64,000 nucleotides of DNA from Novosphingobium acidiphilum DSM 19966 (GTDB lineage Bacteria; Pseudomonadota; Alphaproteobacteria; Sphingomonadales; Sphingomonadaceae), in assembly GCF_000429005.1 (NCBI RefSeq), contig NZ_AUBA01000017.1, positions 1 to 64,000 of the forward strand. Reading direction: 5' to 3'. The first letter of the stretch is position 1. Every line of letters begins with the position of its first letter. This document shows, piece by piece, positions 28,130 through 34,533 of the stretch. The position numbers and the translations under genes are program-made. A model generated the notes under the pieces. It saw nothing but the letters and a program-made list of their open reading frames with translations. It was not told where the DNA came from and did no database searches.

Positions 28130-28233
28130 AGTGGCGATTTTTCCCGCGTTGTCGCAAGCCAGGGTTCTGGCTGCTGCGGAGGCTTATCGCTGGCATTGCA
28201 TGGTCATTGGGTAACATCGATACTATGGTTCAA
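28121..28233 (-). promoter_or_regulatory. Inverted repeat enclosing the transporter leader and start codon
   Basis: TTGAACCATAGT (28121-28132) recurs as its exact reverse complement at 28222-28233, 89 bp apart, with further matching bases (CGAT) beyond. In the minus-strand mRNA the second arm reads ACUAUGGUUCAA and contains the AUG at 28129, so pairing would bury the start codon. A smaller hairpin (AGCCAG / CTGGCT, 28157-28172) lies between the arms. Regulatory function is inferred from structure only. Confidence 0.45.
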
Positions 28234-28243
28234 TACATAGCGA

Positions 28244-28537
28244 TCACTCCGCAAACACGTCGATCGCGCGCGCCAGCGCCACATCGCGCTGCGACAACCC
28301 GCCTGCGTCATGCGTGGTCAGGCGGATTTCAACGCGGTTGTAGACGTTGAACCATTCGGGGTGGTGGTCGGCCTTTTCGGCGACGATCGCCACGCGGGTC
28401 ATGAAACCGAAGGCCTGGGCAAAGTCGTCGAACGTGATCGTGCGGGTGATCGCCAGCGCGTCGTCGCTCAGGGCCCAATGGGGCAGGGTGGTCAGCGCGG
28501 CAGCGCGTTCGTCGGGGGTCAGTTGGGCCAGGGCCAT
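28244..28537 (-). CDS. phhB: 4a-hydroxytetrahydrobiopterin dehydratase
   Basis: A 97-residue pterin-4a-carbinolamine dehydratase. The active-site block is EKADHHPEWFNVYNRVEIRL (HHPEW plus a second His in LTTHDAGG), and length and N-terminus (ALAQLTPDERAAAL) match the family. It recycles the pterin cofactor of aromatic amino acid hydroxylases, but no phenylalanine hydroxylase is in the window. Some bacteria have it for molybdopterin-related or unknown roles. It is divergent from ccmA (55 bp apart). Confidence 0.92.
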   Translation of the reverse strand: MALAQLTPDERAAALTTLPHWALSDDALAITRTITFDDFAQAFGFMTRVAIVAEKADHHPEWFNVYNRVEIRLTTHDAGGLSQRDVALARAIDVFAE

Positions 28538-28592
28538 GGCGCGTCCTTTGCAAACTTGTTCGGGGCCCTCGTTTCCCCTATCGGCTGGGGGG

Positions 28593-29183
28593 ATGCAACC
28601 GTGTCGTCTTGTCGCCGATGATCTTGCCTGTCGCCGGGGCGACCGCGTGTTGTTGCGCGGTGTCGGCTTTGCGCTTGATGCGGGCGACGCACTGCACCTG
28701 GCCGGGCCCAACGGGATCGGCAAATCCAGTCTTATGCGGATACTGGCCGGATTGGCGCGGGCCTGTGCGGGCACCGTAACGGCCACCGGCACGGTTGGCC
28801 TGATGGACGAACACCTGCCGCTCGACGGCCATCGGCCGCTGGACGCGGCGCTGGCATTCTGGCGGCGGATCGACGGTGGCGTGGCACCGATCGCCGATTT
28901 CGGGCTGGACGATCTGGCCGATGTGCCCGTGCGGTATCTGTCCACCGGACAGCGCAAGCGCGCGGCGCTGGCGTGCCTTTCGGCAAGCGGCGCCGGAATC
29001 TGGCTGCTGGACGAGCCGTTGAACGGTCTCGACACGCATTGGACCGGGGTGGCGCATGCCGCGATCGAGGCACATCGCGCGCGCGGCGGGATTGCGGTCG
29101 TCGCCTCGCACCAGCCGCTGGCTCTGGCTGGGCTCGGCGTGCTGCCGTTGCTGCCGCATGTGCCGGCGGGCGCGGGCGATTGA
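28593..29183 (+). CDS. ccmA: Heme exporter ATP-binding protein CcmA
   Basis: A 196-residue ABC ATPase of the cytochrome c maturation system I, which powers release of holo-CcmE. Walker A is LAGPNGIGKSSLMRIL, the signature is RYLSTGQRKRAALACL, Walker B is IWLLDEPLNGLD, and the switch His is in VASHQPL. ccmB follows 5 bp later. The ATG at 28593 comes after a G-rich ribosome site (TGGGGGG); longer frames are antisense to phhB. Confidence 0.92.
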   Translation: MQPCRLVADDLACRRGDRVLLRGVGFALDAGDALHLAGPNGIGKSSLMRILAGLARACAGTVTATGTVGLMDEHLPLDGHRPLDAALAFWRRIDGGVAPIADFGLDDLADVPVRYLSTGQRKRAALACLSASGAGIWLLDEPLNGLDTHWTGVAHAAIEAHRARGGIAVVASHQPLALAGLGVLPLLPHVPAGAGD

Positions 29184-29188
29184 CGGCG

Positions 29189-29860
29189 ATGGCGCGCACC
29201 CCGACCAAGCTGGCACTGATTTTCGTGCGAGATTGCACGATCCTGCTGGGCGGCGCGCGCGGGCGGGGCGGGGCTGTCTTGCCGTTGCTGTTCTTTCTGG
29301 CGGTGGCCATGCTCTATCCGTTTGGCGTGGGGCCCGATGCAAAGCTGCTGGCGCGCACCGGCGCCGGGGTGATCTGGGTCGCGGCGTTGCTTGCGGCGAT
29401 CCTGCCGCTCGATCGGCTGGTCGAGCCCGATCTTGAGGCGGGGTTTTTCGACCAGTGGGCGCTGCGCGGGTTATCCGAAGAGGCGGTGATGCTGGTGCGG
29501 ATCGTGGCGCATTGGCTGTGCTTTGGCGTGCCGCTGATGCTGGCCACGCCGATCGCCGCGGGGCTTTTGGCGATCGATGGTCATGCGCTGATCGTGCTCG
29601 AACTGGGGCTTCTGGCGGGAACGCCGGGGCTGGCCGCGATCGGGGTGACGATTGCGGCATTGACCGCCGGATTGCGCGCGGGCGCAGCGCTGGGCGGATT
29701 GTTGCTGATCCCTCTGGCGGTGCCGCTGCTGATCTTTGGAGCAGGGTCGTTGCAGGCGGGCGGCGAAAATGGTCTGTTGCTGCTGGCGGCGGCCAGTCTG
29801 GTGGCGGTGGCGGTGGCGCCGTTCGCCGCAGGTGCCGCGATCCGCGCGGCGCGGGACTGA
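29189..29860 (+). CDS. ccmB: Heme exporter permease CcmB
   Basis: A 223-residue membrane protein with six hydrophobic segments, partner of CcmA. Family marks are the opening LIFVRDCTILLGGARGRGGAVLP, RLVEPDLEAGFFDQWALRGL and MLVRIVAHWL. ccmC, ccmD and the other ccm genes are not in the window, so the system is split. Next on the same strand, after 25 bp, is an unrelated membrane protein gene. Confidence 0.92.
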   Translation: MARTPTKLALIFVRDCTILLGGARGRGGAVLPLLFFLAVAMLYPFGVGPDAKLLARTGAGVIWVAALLAAILPLDRLVEPDLEAGFFDQWALRGLSEEAVMLVRIVAHWLCFGVPLMLATPIAAGLLAIDGHALIVLELGLLAGTPGLAAIGVTIAALTAGLRAGAALGGLLLIPLAVPLLIFGAGSLQAGGENGLLLLAAASLVAVAVAPFAAGAAIRAARD

Positions 29861-29885
29861 GACGAGAACGGGCAGGGGGGGTGCC

Positions 29886-30395
29886 ATGGCGCGGCCGTTG
29901 AAATCGACTGGGCCGGAGGGCCCCATTATCCTGAGCATATTCGGCGCGATCTGGGCCATGGTCGGGCTGGGCTATGCCGGGGTGTCGCCGCTGGTGTGGC
30001 TGGTACCCGTGGCGCTCGGCATCGGCCTGATCGGGGTCGTGCTGCGGCGCAGCAGGGGCCTGATCCCGCCGCCGCCGCAAGAAAGGCGCCGGATCGGCAG
30101 GCTGGTCGGCATCTGGAGCGGTGTCGAAGGCGTGGTGATCTTCGTGGCGGTCAATCTGTGCATCAATCTGGGGCACCCGGAATGGATCGTGTCGTCGATC
30201 TGCCTGATCGTGGGGCTGCATTTCTTTCCGCTGGCACGCGGATTGCCGGTGCGGGTCTATTATGTGTCCGGCACGCTGCTGTCGGCGCTGGGTCTGGCCG
30301 GGCTGACCGACCGCATCCCGTTTGCGCCCTCGGTGGTGGTGGCGCTGGGCGCGGCGCTGGTGCTGTGGGGCACGGTGGTGGCCATTTCGGCGTGA
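29886..30395 (+). CDS. Unknown integral membrane protein
   Basis: I do not recognise a named family for this 169-residue protein. It has five or six hydrophobic segments (about 14-30, 33-50, 76-92, 97-113, 120-137, 145-165) and a cytoplasmic-looking basic loop RRSRGLIPPPPQERRRIGR. The ATG at 29886 is the first in-frame start after the ccmB stop and lies 25 bp behind it, so it is probably co-transcribed with ccmAB. A role in heme handling is possible from position only. Confidence 0.6.
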   Translation: MARPLKSTGPEGPIILSIFGAIWAMVGLGYAGVSPLVWLVPVALGIGLIGVVLRRSRGLIPPPPQERRRIGRLVGIWSGVEGVVIFVAVNLCINLGHPEWIVSSICLIVGLHFFPLARGLPVRVYYVSGTLLSALGLAGLTDRIPFAPSVVVALGAALVLWGTVVAISA

Positions 30396-30463
30396 TCGGG
30401 CCTTTCAAGCGGACAATACTTTTTGCGTTGCCGTAACGCCGGGTCTTTCCTACCTGACAGGTC

Positions 30464-31462
30464 ATGACCATGACCCAAGCGCTTCCCGACACGCTATCGC
30501 TTATCGGCAACACGCCGCTGGTCCGGCTGCGTGGTCCGAGCGAGGCTGCGGGGGCCGAGATTTACGGCAAATGCGAATTTGCCAATCCCGGCGCCTCGGT
30601 CAAGGATCGCGCTGCGCTGTGGATCGTGCGCGATGCCGAACAACGCGGCACCCTGCGGCCCGGCGGCACGATTGTCGAAGGCACCGCGGGCAATACCGGG
30701 ATCGGGCTGGCGCTGGTGGCCAATGCGCTGGGGTACAAGACGGTGATCGTCATGCCCGAAACCCAGTCGCGCGAAAAAATGGACACCTTGCGCGCGTTGC
30801 GCGCCGAACTGGTGCTGGTGCCGGCAGCGCCTTTTTCGAACCCCGGCCATTTCGTTCACACCAGCCGCCGCCTGGCCGAAGAGACGCCAGGGGCGATATG
30901 GGCCAACCAGTTCGACAATATCGCCAACCGCCGGGCGCACATCGAAAGTACCGCGCCCGAATTGTGGGCGCAGATGGACGGCAGGATCGACGGGTTTACC
31001 TGCGCCGCGGGCACTGGCGGCACGCTGGCAGGCGTAGGGCTGGGCCTGAAGGCGTTTGACGACGATGTCACCATCGCGTTGACCGATCCGCACGGTGCGG
31101 CGCTGTACAACTATTACGCCTGCGGCGAATTGCGTGCCGAGGGCAGCTCGGTCGCCGAAGGGATCGGCCAGGGGCGGATCACCGCCAATCTCGAAGGCGC
31201 GCCGATCGACACCCAGTGCCGTATTTCGGACGAGGAAGGCCTTTACTGGGTCAGCCGCCTGTTGGCCGAGGAAGGGTTGTGCCTGGGCCTGTCGAGCGGG
31301 ATCAATGTGGCAGGCGCAGTCGCGCTGGCGCGCCGGCTGGGGCCGGGCAGCCGGGTTGCGACAATCCTGTGCGACACCGGTTTTCGCTATCTGTCGTCGT
31401 TGTACAATCCGGCCTGGCTTGAAGCCAAAGGCCTGCCGGTCTTTCCCTGGCTGATCGCTTAG
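30464..31462 (+). CDS. Cysteine-synthase-like PLP enzyme
   Basis: A 332-residue fold-type II PLP enzyme of the O-acetylserine sulfhydrylase group. PLP binds K47 in NPGASVKDRAALWIV. The PLP/substrate loop is EGTAGNTGIGLALV: the Ser of the usual TSGNT loop is Ala75 here. Late blocks are AAGTGGTLAGVGLGLK and LGLSSGINVAGAVALARRLG. Members of this subgroup are annotated cysteine synthase A, but the changed loop makes the acceptor substrate less certain. The gene lies 16 bp before the next small gene and is followed by the dcw cluster. Confidence 0.8.
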   Translation: MTMTQALPDTLSLIGNTPLVRLRGPSEAAGAEIYGKCEFANPGASVKDRAALWIVRDAEQRGTLRPGGTIVEGTAGNTGIGLALVANALGYKTVIVMPETQSREKMDTLRALRAELVLVPAAPFSNPGHFVHTSRRLAEETPGAIWANQFDNIANRRAHIESTAPELWAQMDGRIDGFTCAAGTGGTLAGVGLGLKAFDDDVTIALTDPHGAALYNYYACGELRAEGSSVAEGIGQGRITANLEGAPIDTQCRISDEEGLYWVSRLLAEEGLCLGLSSGINVAGAVALARRLGPGSRVATILCDTGFRYLSSLYNPAWLEAKGLPVFPWLIA

Positions 31463-31478
31463 GGTATATGCCCCGGCC

Positions 31479-31841
31479 ATGGCGCTATTCAGCAGGACAT
31501 CGGAACGGCTGAAACGAATGGGCACGCGACCAGGCGCGTTCGCCGAAGCGACCAACACCCCCGTCAACGTCCAACCCGGATCGCGCGAAATGCGTGCGCA
31601 GGCGGTGCACCGCCTGCAGGTCGGCATGTTCGGCCTGGCTGCCATGCTGTTGCTGGTCAGCCTGGCCAGCGTGATCATGCAGCGCGTGGCCACCGCCGAT
31701 CGCAGCGTGGTTGCCACCGAACCCTCTGGCAGCGCCAGTGGTGCCCCCGGCAGCGACCCGCTGGTCGACCTGGGTGTAGCCCCCGAAGTGCCCGTGGCCG
31801 GCAATGCCGCACCCCATGCAAAGGTGAAGCCGGCGCATTGA
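31479..31841 (+). CDS. Small single-pass membrane protein, unknown function
   Basis: A 120-residue protein with one hydrophobic helix (about 49-66, MFGLAAMLLLVSLASVIM), a positively charged N-terminal half and an Ala/Pro/Gly-rich C-terminal tail. The likely topology is N-in, C-out. It starts 16 bp after the cysteine-synthase-like gene and precedes mraZ by 432 bp. I do not recognise the family. Confidence 0.6.
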   Translation: MALFSRTSERLKRMGTRPGAFAEATNTPVNVQPGSREMRAQAVHRLQVGMFGLAAMLLLVSLASVIMQRVATADRSVVATEPSGSASGAPGSDPLVDLGVAPEVPVAGNAAPHAKVKPAH

Positions 31842-31852
31842 TTGCGTGGGTT

Positions 31853-31899
31853 GCGGGAAACAACGGGACAGCGTGTCCCAACAACGGCGTTTTCCCCGC
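31853..31899 (+). terminator. Compound hairpin downstream of the small membrane protein gene
   Basis: A 6-bp stem (GGGACA / TGTCCC, loop GCG) nests inside an outer stem (GCGGGAAAC / GTTTTCCCCGC, with one bulge). It lies 12 bp after the stop codon at 31841. There is no T-tract after the outer stem, so this is a tentative terminator separating the upstream genes from the dcw cluster. Confidence 0.4.
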
Positions 31900-32054
31900 G
31901 ATTGCTGGTGTTTGCATAGTGCGAATCGCCGCAAAACAGGCAAATGGCGGCGCGCAACGCAGTAAGGGTTCATACGCGAAAGCCTTGCCGGGCGTTTCTA
32001 TTGGTATGGCATCTTTTCATTATTTAACAGATATTTGTTTGGTTAATGCGTTGC

Positions 32055-32084
32055 TTGGCGCAGGGCGCGGTGTCGGCGTAGACT
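32055..32084 (+). promoter_or_regulatory. Candidate promoter of the dcw cluster
   Basis: TTGGCG (32055-32060) and TAGACT (32079-32084) are spaced 18 bp apart, giving a start near 32091. That would place the MraZ boxes just downstream in the transcribed leader. The match to consensus is moderate. Confidence 0.4.
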
Positions 32085-32123
32085 GTGCATCAGTCGCGGA
32101 AAATCGCGCTTTTTACCGCCTTT

Positions 32124-32158
32124 TCCCGTAATTTCCCGTTGTAGCCCGTCCAATCCCA
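32124..32158 (-). promoter_or_regulatory. MraZ operator: four GGG boxes at 10-bp spacing
   Basis: On the minus strand TGGGA, CGGGC, CGGGA and CGGGA occur exactly 10 bp apart (plus-strand CCC at 32125, 32135, 32145 and 32155). E. coli MraZ binds direct repeats of TGGGN separated by 5-bp spacers upstream of its own gene, the same spacing as here. The boxes lie 116-150 bp before the mraZ start, so autoregulation of the whole cluster is expected. Confidence 0.75.
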
Positions 32159-32273
32159 CGATATGAACCGGATATCGGGACTGAATCCTTGTCGCATCCA
32201 TCGTGGATGAACCGCCGTGCATGGCAGCGCGGCGGGCAGAGAGGCTTTTGTCGCGTCAGGTTGGGGGCACGGG

Positions 32274-32771
32274 GTGGCGGGATTTCCGTCAAATTACTTT
32301 GGCAACGGCTTTTCGCCTCGCGGCGACAAGAGCCGCTTTGTCCTGCCCACCGACTTTCGCACCACCGTCCAGGCCGCCTCTGATGCACAGATCCTGTGCC
32401 TTGATCTGCACCACAAGCTGCCCTGCATGGTCGGGTTCGGGCTGTCGCGCGCCAACGGCTTTGGCGACCAGATCCTGCACGAGGAACGCGTTGCGCTGGA
32501 ACGCGGCGAACCGTTCGATCCCGATGAACGCGCCGCCCAACTGTTCGGCTTCCTGCGCACCAAATTCGATGATTCCGGGCGGTTCATCCTGCCCGAACAC
32601 CTGGCCGAACAGGCGCGGGTGGGCGATTCCCTGTATTTCCATGGCGGCGGCAGCCATTTCACGATCTGGGCGCCCGAAGTGCTGTTCACGATGGGTGCCG
32701 GCTGGGACAGCGCCAAGGCGACCTGTCGCGCGCTGATCGCCGACGGCGGCGGACGGGGGCGGCGCAAATGA
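32274..32771 (+). CDS. mraZ: Transcriptional regulator MraZ
   Basis: A 165-residue DNA-binding protein with two AbrB-like half-domains. The first is NYFGNGFSPRGDKSRFVLPTDFR (residues 6-28) and the second is LRTKFDDSGRFILPEHLAEQ; each carries the DxxGR/KxRxxLP type core (the first with D-K-S-R in place of D-x-x-G-R). It represses the dcw operon in E. coli by binding upstream repeats, which are present here. The start is taken as GTG at 32274 behind a GGGGG site, since the next residues match the family N-terminus; an ATG at 32217 would add 19 non-family residues. It overlaps rsmH by ATGA. Confidence 0.9.
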   Translation: MAGFPSNYFGNGFSPRGDKSRFVLPTDFRTTVQAASDAQILCLDLHHKLPCMVGFGLSRANGFGDQILHEERVALERGEPFDPDERAAQLFGFLRTKFDDSGRFILPEHLAEQARVGDSLYFHGGGSHFTIWAPEVLFTMGAGWDSAKATCRALIADGGGRGRRK

Positions 32772-33721
32772 CCGCCCTGCATATCCCGGTCCTGCTTGAC
32801 GAAGTGATCGCCGCACTTGCGCCTGCGCCCGGCATGATCATGGCCGACGGCACCTTTGGCGCAGGCGGCTATACCCGTGCCATCATCGCAGGCGGCGCGC
32901 GCGTTCATGCTTTCGACCGCGATCCCGATGCGATTGCCGCCGGCCGCACCCTGGCCGAGGCGAACGGCGCCGATCCTCTGCTGATGCTGTACCACGCGCG
33001 TTTTTCCGATCTGGCCGACGCGTTGCGCGACGGCGGGGTAGGGCAAATCGATGGCGTTGTGTTCGATATCGGCGTCAGCTCGATGCAGCTGGACCAGCCC
33101 GAGCGCGGCTTTGCCTTTTCCACCGATGGACCGCTTGACATGCGCATGGGCCGCGACGGGCCCAGTGCTGCCGATTTCCTGAATCTGGCGGCCGAAGCCG
33201 ATATCGCCGATGTCTTGTTCCGGTACGGCGAAGAACGCCAGTCGCGGCGTATTGCGCGCGCCGTAGTCGCCGCGCGTCCGCTGACCACCACGCGCCAGTT
33301 CGCCGATGTGGTGCGTCGCGCGCTGGGCTGGCACCCCGGCATGCCCAAGGACCCGGCCACGCGCAGCTTTCAGGCGGTGCGCATTCATATCAACGGCGAA
33401 CTGGACGAACTGGCCGCAGGCCTTGCCGCCGCCGAAGCCGTGCTGGCCCCTGGCGGGCGGCTGGCAGTGGTGACGTTCCACAGCCTGGAAGACCGCATGG
33501 TCAAGCAATTCCTGCGCGAAGCGTCGGGCATGGTGCCCGCCGGATCGCGCCATATGCCCGAACCCGTGCGCAAGGCTGCGCCGGCGTTTGAAAAACCATC
33601 GTCCGCCATCCGCCCGGGTGATGCGGAAATTGCGCGCAACCCCCGCGCGCGTTCAGCCACTTTGCGTTGGGCCGTCCGTAGCGACGCCCCGGCCCGTAAC
33701 CAGAGGGATCTTGCCGCATGA
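32768..33721 (+). CDS. rsmH: 16S rRNA (cytosine1402-N4)-methyltransferase
   Basis: A 317-residue SAM-dependent methyltransferase (MraW) that methylates C1402 in the ribosomal P site. The opening HIPVLLDEVI, the SAM loop MADGTFGAGGYTRAI, VVFDIGVSSMQLDQPERGFAF and the FHSLEDRMVKQF block are typical, and the C-terminus ends in the NPRARSATLRW motif. ATGA overlaps link it to mraZ before and ftsL after. Confidence 0.95.
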   Translation: MTALHIPVLLDEVIAALAPAPGMIMADGTFGAGGYTRAIIAGGARVHAFDRDPDAIAAGRTLAEANGADPLLMLYHARFSDLADALRDGGVGQIDGVVFDIGVSSMQLDQPERGFAFSTDGPLDMRMGRDGPSAADFLNLAAEADIADVLFRYGEERQSRRIARAVVAARPLTTTRQFADVVRRALGWHPGMPKDPATRSFQAVRIHINGELDELAAGLAAAEAVLAPGGRLAVVTFHSLEDRMVKQFLREASGMVPAGSRHMPEPVRKAAPAFEKPSSAIRPGDAEIARNPRARSATLRWAVRSDAPARNQRDLAA

Positions 33722-34533
33722 TCGTCACTGCGGGGCGTTTGCGCTCGATGGGATGGATCGCCGTCCTGGTGGTCTGTGCCGCATTGGTGATGGTGCTGGC
33801 GTTTCGCGTCAACGCCTTGCGCAGCCAGGTGCACCAGTCGCAGGCGCGGATCGTCGCCCTGAAGCAGGAGACGATGTATCTGGAAACCGAATTCGAAACC
33901 CGCGCCAACCAGCAACAGCTGAAAGCGTGGAACGACGTTGAATTCGGCTTTGTCGCGCCGGCATCGACCCAGTACCTGGATAACGAACGGCAGCTTGCCT
34001 CTTATGCCAAGCCGATCGAGCCCGGCGCGCCGGCACCGGTGCGCGTGGCCAGCGCGGATGACACAGCGGCCCCCTATCCCGCCATGGTGTCGCCCCTGAC
34101 CGGCAAGGCGATGGGCGAAGCGGCGGACCACGCCAAGGTCACGCGGGCCAGCGTCAGCGATGACAGCGACGATGCACCAGTGGCAAAGCGGTCTGCCAAA
34201 CTGGTTCCGGCGGTGGCGACGGTCACACTGGCCGGGCTGGGTGACCGGCTGTCGACCGTGCGCCACGCAAGCCACGACAAGCCGGCGCACGACAAAACCG
34301 CCAAGGACAAACCCGCCCACGACAAGTCGGCCAGGGACAAGGCCACCGCGCACGCAGCGGGCAAAGATGCCAAGACGCATGATACCACGGTCCGCACGGC
34401 CAAGGCCGGCGAAACCAAGCCCAAGGCCCACCTGGCCAGTGCCGACGATGCGCACCACCGCGCCCCTGCGGGCAAGGCGTCGGGTTCGGCGCCGATCAGG
34501 CTGGCGCTTAAGGATGCAAAGGCGATCAAGTGA
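33718..34533 (+). CDS. ftsL: FtsL-like divisome protein with long basic C-terminal tail
   Basis: The first 100 residues are FtsL-like: a short cytoplasmic part, one membrane helix (about 11-30, MGWIAVLVVCAALVMVLAF) and a coiled-coil stretch (NALRSQVHQSQARIVALKQE, then LETEFETRANQQQL). FtsL links FtsQ/FtsB to FtsW-FtsI at the septum. Position between rsmH and ftsI supports the call. At 271 residues it is more than twice the usual length: from about residue 100 it is a low-complexity tail, with an Asp/Lys/His-rich section (HDKPAHDKTAKDKPAHDKSA, about 185-205) that would be periplasmic. The ftsI GTG overlaps its stop. Confidence 0.8.
   Translation: MIVTAGRLRSMGWIAVLVVCAALVMVLAFRVNALRSQVHQSQARIVALKQETMYLETEFETRANQQQLKAWNDVEFGFVAPASTQYLDNERQLASYAKPIEPGAPAPVRVASADDTAAPYPAMVSPLTGKAMGEAADHAKVTRASVSDDSDDAPVAKRSAKLVPAVATVTLAGLGDRLSTVRHASHDKPAHDKTAKDKPAHDKSARDKATAHAAGKDAKTHDTTVRTAKAGETKPKAHLASADDAHHRAPAGKASGSAPIRLALKDAKAIK

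Larger units (their letters stand above)
31900..32273 (+). promoter_or_regulatory. Noncoding leader region of the dcw cluster
   Basis: This stretch holds no credible gene. It contains an AT-rich section (32010-32050) with TTAAC and GTTAA in inverted orientation 13 bp apart, a candidate promoter (32055-32084), the periodic GGG boxes (32124-32158), and then about 115 bp of leader before mraZ. Nothing else is recognised in it. Confidence 0.6.

Noticed and set aside
32024..32046. TTAAC / GTTAA pair as a CtrA box
   Set aside because: The CtrA consensus needs TTAA-N7-TTAA; the spacing here is 13 bp and inverted, so it does not fit.
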